Below, piece after piece: positions 14,904-24,604 of a stretch of 64,000 bases of DNA. The DNA is from SG8-41 sp963699525. GTDB lineage: Bacteria; Pseudomonadota; Gammaproteobacteria; Burkholderiales; SG8-41. Position 1 is the stretch's first letter; each line of letters starts with the position of its first letter. The translations under genes and the position numbers were made by a program. The stretch is from contig CAVOUI010000006.1 in the NCBI GenBank assembly GCA_963699525.1, positions 416,009 through 480,008 of the forward strand, given 5' to 3'. The notes beneath the pieces are model-generated. The model made no database searches. It was not told the DNA's origin and saw nothing but the letters and a program-made list of their open reading frames with translations.

Positions 14904-17749
14904 CCGCACGCGCCGATCGCCCCGCACGCCGTGCAGAACTCGCAGCCGTCCTTGTGGATTACCGCTGCATTGCCGCATTCCACGCAGCGCCTTCCGTGCA
15001 GAACGCGGTAGGAAGCGCCTTCGCTTACCGGCATCCGGTCGTCTTCCGGGATCTCGAGCACGCCCATCTCGTTCAACGGGTAGCCGCGCTCGTCGAGCAC
15101 GCCGAGCATCGCGTAGCGGTGGATGATGAGCCGCGCACAGTAGGCAATCGTGCTCGGGAAATTCTGCTGCCGTTGCTCCCCGGGCACCCGCGCCATGAAG
15201 TCGCCGAGCGGCTCGGCGTAACTGAGGAGCTTGCGCAGCTTCATGCCGATCCACGCCGGGTCGATCACGCGCATGTCGAGCGAGAGCAGCTTGCACAGGC
15301 CGTCGAGCGCGCGCGGGTACTCCCCCGCCATCCATACCGAGTAGGGGCGGCGGTGGCCGCCCGGCAGGATCAGCTCCTTCAGGATCAGCAGGAAGTCGTC
15401 GCCGGCGCGCGGGTTGTGCACGTCCACCGTCCACGACATCGTGCCGTCGGTCCCGGTCTTGGGCTCCTTCTTCGCGAACAGCGCTTCCAGCACCGGCGAT
15501 CTGCCGTCCGCTTTCGAGAACGCGCCCAGCTCGTCCACGCGATAGCGCACGATGCGCGCGAACGCCGCCACCAGGCTCGGCACGCGCCGCAATTCGCCGT
15601 CGGGCGGCATCGGGCAGTCGAAGGCATCGTCGCCCGCCGTGCGCGCGAGGATCTCGAGCTTCATCTTGAGCCAGGCCTTGTCCTGCGCACGCATGTCCAT
15701 GGAGAGGGTCTTGGCGACGGCGCCGAGCCCGCGCGGCTGCTCGGTGCCGTTGACCCACACCTCGAACGGGAACGGCTCGCCGTTCTCGACGTGGCCGACG
15801 AAGATCGCGAACTGCCCGAACGGCGACTCGACCATGTAGGTCCACGACGGATTGCCCGCGGCGAGCTTCGGCCGCCCCGGCCAGCGCAGGCTGGCGAGGG
15901 CCGGCTGCGGCGCCGCTTCCAGCTTGATGCGGCGGTCGGCGCTGGTGTCGAGGTCGCTCGGCTGCTCGGCCTCCGGGGAGGGCGCGACCGACAGCACGGC
16001 TCCCAGCACCTTGTTGGGACGGTAGGTGGTGATGCCCTTCAATCCCGCCTTCCAGGCTTCGAGGTAGAGATTCCGGAACTGCTCGTACGGATAGTCCTCG
16101 GGCACGTTGACGGTCTTGCTGATGGCCGAGTCCACGTAGGGCGCGACCACCGCCACCATGCGCATGTGGTCGAGCGCGGAAATGTCCATCGCGGTGACGA
16201 ACGCGTCGGGAAGCCGCTCCATGTCCCCGCCGAGGTGTCGGTAGAGCCGCCACGCGTGGTCCTCGACGTCGTAGGTCTTCATCGAGCCGTCGGCCATGCG
16301 CTTCTTGCGCTGGTAGGTCCAGGCGTAGGGCGGCTCGATGCCGTTCGAGGCGTTGTCGGCGAAGGCGAGCGAGATTGTGCCGGTCGGGGCGATCGAAAGC
16401 AGGTGGCTGTTGCGGATGCCGTGAGCGCGGATCTCGCTCTTCAGCCGCTCCGGCAGGCGCGAAGCAAAGCGCGGCTCCGCGAGATACTGCTCGGCGTCGA
16501 GCAGCGGGAAGGCGCCTTTATCCCGGGCGAGCTCGACCGACGCGGCGTAGGCCTCGTCGCGCATCACCTCCGCGATCCGCGCGGCCATGCGGCGCGTCTC
16601 GTCGGTGTCGTAGCGCAGTCCCAGCATGACGAGCGCGTCGCCCAGCCCGGTGAAGCCGAGCCCCACGCGGCGCTTGGCGCGCGCCTCTTCCTGTTGCTGC
16701 TTCAGCGGCCACACCGTCGCATCGAGCACGTTGTCGAGCATGCGCACCGACGGGCGCACGACCTTCCCGAATGCCTCGAAGTCGAAGCGCGCGCGCGCAC
16801 TGAAGGGCTCGCGCACGAACGGCGTCAGGTTGATCGAGCCGAGGCAGCAGCAGCCGTACGACGGAAGCGGCTGCTCTCCGCACGGGTTGGTCGATTCAAT
16901 CTTCTCGGTATAGGAAAGATTGTTGTCCGCGTTCGCGCGGTCGACGAAAAACACGCCGGGCTCGGCGTGATCGTAGGTGGACTCCATGATCTGCTGCCAC
17001 AGCTCGCGTGCCTTCACCGTACGGTACACCCACAGGCCGTCGAGGCGCTGGACCGGCTCACCCTCGAAATCAGGCGCGGGCGGCTGCTTGTGCACGAGTT
17101 CCCAGTCGCCGTCGGTCTCGACCGCGCGCATGAAGGCGTCCGTCACCGCCACGCTCACGTTGAAATTCTTGAGCTCCCCCTCGTCCTTGGCGTGGATGAA
17201 ATCCTCGATGTCGGGGTGGTCGCAACGGAGGATCCCCATCTGCGCGCCGCGGCGCGAGCCGGCGGACTCCACGGTCTCGCAGCTCTTGTCGAAGACGCGC
17301 ATGTAGGACACCGGGCCGCTCGCGGTGCTTTCGGTGCCGCGCACGCGCGCGCCGCGCGGGCGGATTGCCGAAAAGTCGTAGCCCACGCCGCCGCCCCGGC
17401 GCATGGTCTCCGCGGACTCCATGAGCGCGAGATAGATGCCGGGCTTGCCGTCCACCGTCTCGGAAACCGAGTCGCCCACCGGCTGCACGAAGCAGTTGAT
17501 GAGCGTCGCCTGCAATTGCGTGCCCGCCGCGGAATTGACGCGCCCGCCGGGAATGAAGCCGTTTTCGAGCGCCTCGTAGAACACGGGCTCCCAGCGCGCG
17601 GGGTCCTTCTCGACGGCGGCAAGAGCGCGCGCGACGCGCCGGCGCACGGCTTCCACGCTCCTCTCACCACCCTTCGCGTATTTTTCCAACAGCACGTCGA
17701 GCGTCACCTGCTGGGGCGGCAACGCGAAGCCGGTATCGGTGAGTTTCAT
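14900..17749 (-). CDS. nrdJ: Adenosylcobalamin-dependent (class II) ribonucleotide reductase
   Basis: Reduces ribonucleotides to deoxyribonucleotides with a B12-generated thiyl radical, with or without oxygen. The 949-residue protein carries the active-site block STNPCGEQPLPSYGCC and a radical-domain glycine-rich segment (RRGGGVGYDFSAIRPRG). A C-terminal zinc-ribbon-like cysteine cluster (RRCVECGNAA, then CEFCTACGAIG) can rearm the active site. Two repeats before it resemble the TSCPD domain. I start at ATG 17749 (MKLTDTGFALPP), preceded by GGAA, not at 17791. The gene needs cobalamin, consistent with an anaerobic or microaerobic lifestyle. Confidence 0.95.
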   Translation of the reverse strand: MKLTDTGFALPPQQVTLDVLLEKYAKGGERSVEAVRRRVARALAAVEKDPARWEPVFYEALENGFIPGGRVNSAAGTQLQATLINCFVQPVGDSVSETVDGKPGIYLALMESAETMRRGGGVGYDFSAIRPRGARVRGTESTASGPVSYMRVFDKSCETVESAGSRRGAQMGILRCDHPDIEDFIHAKDEGELKNFNVSVAVTDAFMRAVETDGDWELVHKQPPAPDFEGEPVQRLDGLWVYRTVKARELWQQIMESTYDHAEPGVFFVDRANADNNLSYTEKIESTNPCGEQPLPSYGCCCLGSINLTPFVREPFSARARFDFEAFGKVVRPSVRMLDNVLDATVWPLKQQQEEARAKRRVGLGFTGLGDALVMLGLRYDTDETRRMAARIAEVMRDEAYAASVELARDKGAFPLLDAEQYLAEPRFASRLPERLKSEIRAHGIRNSHLLSIAPTGTISLAFADNASNGIEPPYAWTYQRKKRMADGSMKTYDVEDHAWRLYRHLGGDMERLPDAFVTAMDISALDHMRMVAVVAPYVDSAISKTVNVPEDYPYEQFRNLYLEAWKAGLKGITTYRPNKVLGAVLSVAPSPEAEQPSDLDTSADRRIKLEAAPQPALASLRWPGRPKLAAGNPSWTYMVESPFGQFAIFVGHVENGEPFPFEVWVNGTEQPRGLGAVAKTLSMDMRAQDKAWLKMKLEILARTAGDDAFDCPMPPDGELRRVPSLVAAFARIVRYRVDELGAFSKADGRSPVLEALFAKKEPKTGTDGTMSWTVDVHNPRAGDDFLLILKELILPGGHRRPYSVWMAGEYPRALDGLCKLLSLDMRVIDPAWIGMKLRKLLSYAEPLGDFMARVPGEQRQQNFPSTIAYCARLIIHRYAMLGVLDERGYPLNEMGVLEIPEDDRMPVSEGASYRVLHGRRCVECGNAAVIHKDGCEFCTACGAIGACG

Positions 17750-17849
17750 ATTATTTCCGGATATCCCCTTTTCTTGCGCAATCGGCGACACGAAAAGTAA
17801 TGATACTCCGGTTGAACAGCGGATTCTAACTGCTTGTTTGCGCGAGTTT

Positions 17850-17885
17850 GACGAAAATCAAAGGGCGCGAAGATTTCGCGCCCTT
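17850..17885 (-). terminator. Terminator after rhlE
   Basis: An 11-bp stem (17861-17871 pairing with 17875-17885) around a three-base loop. On the minus strand it is followed by TTTGATTTT. It lies 20 nt past the rhlE stop and upstream of nrdJ, so nrdJ is transcribed separately. Confidence 0.85.
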
Positions 17886-17905
17886 CACGACTCAGGCAGT
17901 CGACG

Positions 17906-19369
17906 TCAGCCCGCTTTGCGGCGATAGGTGCCGAATAACGCCGGAAACTGCTGTGTCTGTGCGCGCTGCGGATCGGGTTGCCGGTCTCCGTGCTGGGAAT
18001 GCTGGTGCGGCTGCGCGGCTTGCTGGGGCTGCGGGCGCTGCGGCTGGCCTGACCGCGAACCCTGCGCGGCAGCATGCGGTTCGTGCCGGCGGTCCTGCCG
18101 GTTCTGCTGCGGGTGGTTGCCGCTCTTGCGGTGGTGCCGCTGACTGGCGGATTGCTCTCCGCGTTCATGACGCTGATGTCTCTGCGGCTCGTGCCGGGGC
18201 GCCGAAGCCTGGTACGACGATCCGGGCTCGAAACCGGCAACGGTCCGCTGTTCGATGCGCCGGTTCATCAGGCGCTCGATCGCGGCGAGCAGCGGGCGGT
18301 CCTCGCCACTCACCAGTGACACCGCCTCGCCCGATAAGCCCGCGCGGCCGGTGCGGCCGATACGGTGCACATAATCCTCCGCGACGTGCGGCAGGTCGTA
18401 GTTCACCACGTGCGGGAGTTCCTCGATGTCCAGCCCGCGCGACGCGATGTCGGTCGCGACCAGCACCCGCAGCTCGTTGTCCTTGAAGCGCTTCAGCGCG
18501 CGCGTGCGCGCTGGCTGGCTCTTGTTGCCGTGGATCGCGTCGGCCTCGACGCCGTCGCGCTCGAGTTGCTGGGCGAGCCGGTTCGCGCCGTGCTTGGTGC
18601 GGGTGAATACCAGCACCTGGTGCCAGTCGCCGGTCTTCACGAGGTGCGCGAGCAGCTCGCGCTTCCGGTCCTTGTCCACCGGGTGCGCGACCTGCGAAAT
18701 GAGCTCGACCGGCCGGTTGCGCGGCGCGACCTCGACGGTGACCGGATCGCGCATGAACGAGCCGGCGAGCTTGCGGATCTCGTCGGGAAAGGTCGCCGAG
18801 AACAGCAGGTTCTGGCGCTTTGCCGGCAGCAGCGCGAGGATGCGGCGGATGGCGGGGATGAAGCCCATGTCGAGCATGCGGTCGCCCTCATCCAGCACCA
18901 GGACCTCGACGTGGCGCAAGTCTATCGTGCGCTGCTCGACGTGATCGAGCAGCCGCCCCGGCGTCGCGACCACGATGTCCACGCCGCGGCGCAGTTCCGT
19001 TGCCTGCGGATTGAAGCCGACGCCGCCGAAAATCACGGTGGAGCGCACCTTAAGGTGCCTGCCGTAGGCGCGGACGCTCTCCTGCACTTGCGCCGCAAGC
19101 TCGCGGGTCGGCACCAGGATCAGCGCCCTGACGGGATGGCGCGCAGGCGAGGCGCTTGCGTTGGCACCGGTTGCGAGCCGTTGCAGCAACGGGAGGGTGA
19201 AACCAGCGGTCTTGCCGGTGCCGGTCTGCGCCGCGCCGAGCAGATCGCGCCCGGAGAGCACGATCGGGATGGCTTGCGCCTGGATGGGGGTGGGCTCGGT
19301 ATAACCTTGCTCGGCGACAGCGCGGAGCAGCTCGGCCGACAGGCCGAGACTTTCGAATGAAGTACTGAT
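17906..19369 (-). CDS. rhlE: DEAD-box RNA helicase RhlE (probable ATC start)
   Basis: ATP-dependent RNA unwinding, probably in ribosome assembly or mRNA decay. Motifs in order: PTPIQAQAIP (Q motif), AQTGTGKT (I), PTRELA (Ia), TPGRLLD (Ib), DEGD instead of DEAD (II), SATF (III), VFTRTKHGANRL (IV), DIASRGLDI (V), HRIGRTGRAG (VI). The tail after residue 385 is rich in Gln, His, Arg and Pro and probably binds RNA. No ATG exists: a perfect AGGAG (19381-19377) lies 7 nt before an ATC at 19369, giving MSTSFESLGLS, the family N-terminus. TTG codons at 19375 and 19414 are alternatives. Confidence 0.9.
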   Translation of the reverse strand: MSTSFESLGLSAELLRAVAEQGYTEPTPIQAQAIPIVLSGRDLLGAAQTGTGKTAGFTLPLLQRLATGANASASPARHPVRALILVPTRELAAQVQESVRAYGRHLKVRSTVIFGGVGFNPQATELRRGVDIVVATPGRLLDHVEQRTIDLRHVEVLVLDEGDRMLDMGFIPAIRRILALLPAKRQNLLFSATFPDEIRKLAGSFMRDPVTVEVAPRNRPVELISQVAHPVDKDRKRELLAHLVKTGDWHQVLVFTRTKHGANRLAQQLERDGVEADAIHGNKSQPARTRALKRFKDNELRVLVATDIASRGLDIEELPHVVNYDLPHVAEDYVHRIGRTGRAGLSGEAVSLVSGEDRPLLAAIERLMNRRIEQRTVAGFEPGSSYQASAPRHEPQRHQRHERGEQSASQRHHRKSGNHPQQNRQDRRHEPHAAAQGSRSGQPQRPQPQQAAQPHQHSQHGDRQPDPQRAQTQQFPALFGTYRRKAG

Positions 19370-19420
19370 GAGCAATCTCCTGAAATATCGGCCCGGGAAG
19401 GACTGGCCTTCCAAACCGGT

Positions 19421-20038
19421 TCAGGCAGATGCGTTACGTTGAAAGAATTCGAGGGGCCTGGGGAGGAACCGCGAACAGGCTGAAACGCTAACCGGACGAC
19501 GCGAGACAGAAACCTTGCTGCGCATTATACACGGTACCGACCGCGCCGTCAGCGTCGCATCCTGACCGTCACTGGCGCCGGCGCGGCGCAGCCGCGCGTT
19601 CTGGTTGCCGGCGACGAGCGTGAGCGTCTCGCCGTCCACCCGGAACACCGGCCGCCCTCCCAGCAGCTTGAAATAGCGGGTCTCGAACGAGCCCAGCGGC
19701 TCGGGGCAGGCGCGTCGCGTCGCGGCCATGGCCCCGACCTCGAGCCAGTCGTCCACGAGCCGCGCGGACGCGCTGGCGCGGTTGCAGCCGCTGAACGCCG
19801 ACAGTCTCCCGTCCTTGAATGCGAGTGTCGCACGCGGCACGCCGGGTATGCGCCCGGCACCGATGAACGTGGAGGTGACGAGCTCCCAGTCGCCGTCGGG
19901 CACCGCCGACACCACCGGCTCCCGCGCAGGCGGCGCGGGCTCGGGCGGAGGGGCGACGCATCCCTGCACGAGCACGCAGAACAGTGCGGCGTACCAGTGA
20001 AAGTGGCGGCGGCGCGATCGAGGCATCGTGTCGTTCAT
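19421..20038 (-). CDS. META-domain lipoprotein (HslJ-like)
   Basis: Probable outer-membrane or periplasmic lipoprotein. After MNDTMPRSRRRHFHW comes a hydrophobic stretch ending in the lipobox LVQGC. The META domain follows: GDWELVTSTFIG, FSGCNRASA (the conserved cysteine-asparagine) and ATRRACPEPLGSFE, ending with TLVAGNQNARLRR. Homologues are heat-shock HslJ-type proteins of unknown biochemical role. The last about 55 residues (after LRRAGASD) are basic and unlike the family, so a downstream frame error may hide the true stop. ATG 20038 is chosen because it places the signal peptide at the N-terminus; the open frame extends to 20125. Confidence 0.75.
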   Translation of the reverse strand: MNDTMPRSRRRHFHWYAALFCVLVQGCVAPPPEPAPPAREPVVSAVPDGDWELVTSTFIGAGRIPGVPRATLAFKDGRLSAFSGCNRASASARLVDDWLEVGAMAATRRACPEPLGSFETRYFKLLGGRPVFRVDGETLTLVAGNQNARLRRAGASDGQDATLTARSVPCIMRSKVSVSRRPVSVSACSRFLPRPLEFFQRNASA

Positions 20039-20057
20039 CGGGATGGCGAATTCTAGA

Positions 20058-22008
20058 TCATGACGCGCCGCGGCGCGCCCGCCGCAGTGCGAATCGCGCG
20101 GGATCGATCGCATCGGCGAGACCACCTTCGAGCGGCAGGGGCTCCCCCTCCAGCAGGCTCGCGATCAGCTCGCCGCCGAGCGCAGCCCAGGTCAGTCCGC
20201 GCGAAGCGTAGGCGAGCGTGCCGTAGAGGCCGGTCAGCCGCGGAACAGCCTGCGCGCCGGGGTGGGCCGCCTGGATATCCGGAAGCGCGCCGATGAGCGG
20301 CAACCGGTCGGCTGCGACGCAGCGAAATCCCACCGCGCCGGTGAGCTGCGATGGCTCGACGCCGGAGACCGGATCCTTCAGCAGGCGCTCGAGCCGCGCG
20401 AGGTTGCCGGCGTGTCCTTCCTCGCTGGGCGTGGCGTCCTCGTCATCGTAGTCGTAGGTCGCGCCCGCCACCGCCGCGCCGTTCCCCGCCGGAACGAGGT
20501 GCCCTGGCCCCGCCAGCACTGCACGGAGGCGCGGCAGGCACCTCTCCGGCAGGAGGGTGAGCTGTCCGCGCACGCGCTTCAACGTCGTGCCGAGCCGGAC
20601 GAGGCGTGCCGCATCGTGGGCGTTGGCAAGCACGACGACGGGAGCAGAGGCAATGACGCCGCCGCCGGCGTCGAGTACCCGCCACAGCTCTCCGTCGCGA
20701 GCCAGCGCATGTGCCTCCGCATTGCAGTGTGTTTCGGTCGCGCCGCGCGCCCGCGCCGCCGCGAGCTGGGCGGCGACAAGCTCCGCCGGGCGCAGCCATC
20801 CGCTTTCGGGAAACCACCAGCCGCCGGCCGCCAGCTCGGCGCCGGTGCACGAGCCGGCGGTCCCGCGCGGCAGAAAATCCACGTAGCCGTGCGGAAAGCC
20901 GAGTGCCCGCACGATCGCTGCCATGCGCGCCTCGTCGCGCGCGTCTTTCGCGAGCTGGAGCACGCCGCAACGCTGCCACGAGATCGCGTGACCGGCGGCC
21001 ATAAGTGCCTTCCAGTTGCCGAGCGCGTACAGAAACCCCGCGCGCGTGAGGCGCGAGAGGATGCTGTCATCGCGCGAAACCTGCGGATGAAGGATTCCAG
21101 CCGGCATGCCCGACGCCTCCAGCGCGGGGCCGGCGCGACGCTCGACCAGTTCGATTGCCCAGCCGCGCGCCGCGAGCCGCTCGCAGACCGCCGCGCCCGC
21201 GAGCCCCGCTCCGACGACGATGGCGCGGCGCTCGCTCCATCGCGGCGCCGGCGGCGGTGCGTGGCGCGGCGGCCGCGGCGGAGCGTAGCGCGCGGCGAGC
21301 ATCTGCCGCTTCCGGCCGAAGCCGGGACGCAGCTCGGTGGCGAATCCAGCGGCGGCGAGCGCGTCGCGCACCGCGCGCGCCGTGGTGTAGCTGGCGGCGG
21401 TGGTGCCGGGGCGCGCGAGCCGCGCGAGTGACTTTCATGACCCCGGATGTCCACATGTCCGGGTTGCGATCGGGCGCGAATCCGTCGAGATAGATCGCGT
21501 CGGCGGCGAGGCGCAGCTTGGGCAGGACGTCCGCGACCTCCGCGAACGCAACGGTGAGCGTCACGCGTCCGTCTTCGAAGTGCAGGCGGTGCAGGCCGGG
21601 CAGGACGAGCGGCCAGGCGGCCTGCAGTTGCGCGGCGAGCGGCGCAAACTCGGCATAGCGCGCGTGCAGGGCGGCCAGCCCCTCGCGCGTAAAGGGGTGC
21701 TTCTCGATCGAGACGAAGTGCAGCCGCTCAGGACGTGCGGGATCGGCGCGCCACCCCGTCCAGGTCGCAAGGAAATTGAGCCCGAAGCCGAAGCCGGTCT
21801 CGAGCACCGTGAAGACCCGCGCGCCGGCCCAGCGCGCCGGCAGGTCGTTGCCGCCGAGGAACACGTGCCGCGCCTGCCCGGGTCCCGATTCAGCGCTGTG
21901 GTAAACGTCGCCGTACTCGGGCGAATACGGCGTGCCGGCGGCGTCGAACGCGGGTGCCGCTGGAACGATCGGGATCGGGGTCTCGGCCACGGAATCAGCC
22001 GCGGCCAA
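20058..22008 (-). CDS. mnmC: Bifunctional tRNA-modifying enzyme MnmC (one frameshift)
   Basis: Last two steps of mnm5s2U34 synthesis: FAD-dependent removal of the carboxymethyl group and SAM-dependent methylation. The N-terminal methyltransferase part has VLETGFGFGLNF (SAM site) and DGFAPDRNPDMW. The C-terminal oxidase has the FAD loop VVGAGLAGAAVCERL and ends with GLYGTLAYASRGLTWA. The halves are in different frames. Deleting one A from the AAA at 21433-21435 (minus strand) joins VMK to SLARLARPGTTAASYTTARAV and gives about 650 residues, normal for MnmC. The start is a TTG at 22008, or a GTG at 21990; neither has a clear ribosome-binding site. Confidence 0.9.
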
Positions 22009-22088
22009 GCAGGAGCCGGGGCTGCATCAGCTTATAGCACGGCACGCGGCGCGCGCCCCCGGCAAAACCTGTCGGTATAATCGCCCGG

Positions 22089-23148
22089 ATGCAGCAGCAG
22101 ATCCGCTTCTGCACGAGCAGCGACGGGGTGCGGCTCGCCTACGCCGTGAGCGGCAACGGACCGCCGTTGCTCAGGGCGCCCGCACTGGATCACCCATCTC
22201 GAGCACGACGCCGCTGTGTGGGGCCACCTGCTCGAGGCGCTCGGGCGGCGCTTCACGCTGGTGCGCTTCGACCAGCGCGGCTGCGGGCTCTCCGACCGCA
22301 GCGTGGCCGACATCTCCTTCGAGGCATGGGTGCGGGACGTCGAATCGGTTGCAGACGCCGCGCGTCTCGACCAATTCGCCCTCCTCGGGGTATCGCAGGG
22401 CGCGGCGATTGCGATAGCCTACGCCGCGCGCCATCCGGAGCGGGTGAGTCACCTGATCCTCTTCGGCGGATACGCGCAGGGATGGGCCAACCGCGATCTG
22501 TCGGTGCGTGAGCGCGATAAGTTCGACACGCTCGGCAAGCTGATCGAGCTCGGCTGGAGCGGCAGGGACCCGTCGCTGCGGCAGGTGTTCACGATGCAGT
22601 TCATTCCCGGCGCGGGCATCGAGCTGGTGCGGGCCTTCAACGAGCTGATGCGCATGAGCGCGCCGACAGAAACCGCGCTGCGCATCTACCGCGCGTTCGG
22701 CGCGATTGACGTGCGCGCGGAGGCCCCGCGCGTTTCCTGCCCGACGCTCGTCATGCACACGACGGGCGACCTCCGGGTGCCGTTTGAAGAGGGTCGGGTC
22801 TTCGCGAGCCTCATTCCCGGCGCGCGTTTCGTTCCGCTCGAGTCCGAGAACCACCTGCTGATCGAGGACGAGCCGGCTTTGCGCAGGTTCCTCGACGCGA
22901 TCGACGAGTTTATCCCGCAGGCAAAGGGCGGGGCGGCGGCGTTCGGAGAGCTTACCCAGCGCGAGCGCGCGATCCTGGAGCACGTCGCTCAAGGTCTCGA
23001 CAACGCGCAGATCGCGGCGCGGCTCGAGCTTTCGGAAAAGACCGTCCGCAACTACCTCGTCGGCATCCTCGACAAGCTGCAGGTCGAGACCCGCGCCCAG
23101 GCGATCGTGCGCGCGCGCGACGCCGGCCTCGGCAAGGAATCCTCCTAA
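22089..23148 (+). CDS. Alpha/beta-hydrolase fused to a LuxR-type DNA-binding domain (one frameshift)
   Basis: A transcription regulator whose sensor half is a hydrolase fold. Residues 1-275 are an alpha/beta hydrolase with nucleophile elbow GVSQGA, a DQRGCGLSD oxyanion-side loop and a late His (ESENHLL). The C-terminal 65 residues are a LuxR helix-turn-helix (LTQRERAILEHVAQG and NAQIAARLELSEKTVRNY). One extra C in the CCC at 22179-22181 breaks the frame; removing it gives APHWITHLEHDAAVWGHLL. The ligand is unknown. It is transcribed divergently from mnmC across 80 bp. Confidence 0.85.
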
Positions 23149-23301
23149 CGCATCGCCCGGGACGCCGGTCCCGGCGGTCCCGCTCCAATTTCCTGCTGTC
23201 CCGGGACAAGCGCCCCGTGCGCCGCCCGGCTCTGCCTGTCGTCCAATACACCGGTGTCGCGGAAATTCAAATCGCGATCTCGATTGCGGAGGAACCGGCG
23301 G

Positions 23302-23472
23302 ATGAAACTGAACGATCTCGACGGCGCGTGCTTCGATACGGCGCGGCCGCTACCGGTCTGCCGGTCTGAATACGTCTGGAACCGCTCGATCGCCGCGCTC
23401 AAGGCCCGGCTGGCAAGGGCGTGGGTCGGCCTCTACGCGCCGCCGCCGCGGCGCCTGCCGCCGCTGGTCTGA
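23302..23472 (+). CDS. Small hypothetical protein
   Basis: A 56-residue frame starting at ATG 23302, with GGAGG 9 nt upstream (23288-23292). The sequence MKLNDLDGACFDTARP leads into an arginine/alanine-rich helix (SIAALKARLARAW) and a proline-rich end. No family recognised. It ends next to the 3' end of the convergent AraC-type gene. The good ribosome-binding site is the main support. Confidence 0.4.
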   Translation: MKLNDLDGACFDTARPLPVCRSEYVWNRSIAALKARLARAWVGLYAPPPRRLPPLV

Positions 23473-24507
23473 CTAGCCATGTGCAGAGCGATGACGCAAC
23501 GGACTCCGGCGCCACGCGGCGGGCGCGACTCCCAGCTCGCGCTTGAACGCGCGGCTGAATGCGGCCTCGGAATCGTAGCCGACGTCGGCGGCGACGGAGG
23601 CGACGTTGCGGGCGCCGGAACGCAGCAGGTTCGCGGCGAGCTGCAGGCGCCAGCGGGTGAGGTACTGCATCGGCGGCTGGCCGACGAGGGCCGTGAAACG
23701 GTCGGCGAGCGCGGAGCGCGACAGCCCGACCGCGCCCGCGAGCTCCTCCACCGTCCACGGGTGGGCCGGCTTCGAGTGGATCAGCGCGAGCGTCTTTCCC
23801 ACGAACCGGTCGCGCAGCCCGGCGAGCCAGCCGGTCTGCTCCGGGGGCAGGCTCTCGATGTGGCGGCGGATCGCCTCCACGAACATCAGCTCCGAGAGCT
23901 TCGCCAGCACGGTGCCCGCCCCGGCGCGCTGGCCGGTCGCTTCGTTGAGGCTGAAGCGGATGGAGGAAGTGAGCCACTGGGCGCCGGGACCCTCGCGCAT
24001 GTTGACGAGCATGATGCGCGGCAGCGCCGCGAGAACCGTGTCGAAGAGCGAGGAGTCGCAGGCGAGGTATCCGCACACCATCCGCGTCACCTCGCCGCCG
24101 CCGCCGTAGCGCACCTGTGGCACCTCGTCGGGGCCGCGCTGGATGACCAGCCGCCCTCCCGGCACCGCCGGGCGCGCGAGATCGCTGCCCAGGGAGTGCG
24201 CCTCGCCTCCTGGAATGATGATGAGGTCGCCGCCCCGCGCGGACACCGCCGGCCCGCCCGGAACGGAGGCTTCGCAGCGGCCCTCGGTCACGAGGTGGTA
24301 GATCACGACGTGCTGCGCGTCCGGCATGTGCTCGACGCACACCTCGACGCCGGAGGGCTCGCCGACGCACCAGGGCTCGGTGAACTCGGCGTCCAGGAAT
24401 ACGGCGCCGGTGAGCCGCACGATTCTCAATACGTCGGAAAGCGCGTCCAAGCAGTCTACCCCGTGCAATTCCGGCGTCCCGCGCAAGAGATCCGGCGGAT
24501 CGGTCAT
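23473..24507 (-). CDS. AraC-family transcription regulator with cupin sensor domain
   Basis: Residues 1-190 form an AraC-type cupin sensor (PGGEAHSLGSDLARP region). Residues about 235-335 contain two helix-turn-helix units: WTVEELAGAVGLSRSALADRF and NVASVAADVGYDSEAAFSRAF, followed by GVAPAAWR. I start at ATG 24507 (MTDPPDLLRG); the frame upstream of it is not protein-like. It is divergent from the ferritin-like gene across 97 bp, the usual layout of a regulator and its target. The inducer is unknown. Confidence 0.88.
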   Translation of the reverse strand: MTDPPDLLRGTPELHGVDCLDALSDVLRIVRLTGAVFLDAEFTEPWCVGEPSGVEVCVEHMPDAQHVVIYHLVTEGRCEASVPGGPAVSARGGDLIIIPGGEAHSLGSDLARPAVPGGRLVIQRGPDEVPQVRYGGGGEVTRMVCGYLACDSSLFDTVLAALPRIMLVNMREGPGAQWLTSSIRFSLNEATGQRAGAGTVLAKLSELMFVEAIRRHIESLPPEQTGWLAGLRDRFVGKTLALIHSKPAHPWTVEELAGAVGLSRSALADRFTALVGQPPMQYLTRWRLQLAANLLRSGARNVASVAADVGYDSEAAFSRAFKRELGVAPAAWRRSPLRHRSAHG

Positions 24508-24604
24508 GGGCGGGCGCCGGGCGCAATCGATACTAGCACCCCATGGCGCGGCCGACCAAGACCGGTTGCGCTCAACCACCCACCACTGAAAGAGGAGACA
24601 CACC

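Noticed and set aside
14954..17800. 948-codon open frame on the + strand opposite nrdJ
   Set aside because: Shadow of high-GC codon use in nrdJ; no domain pattern, and nrdJ motifs are complete on the other strand.
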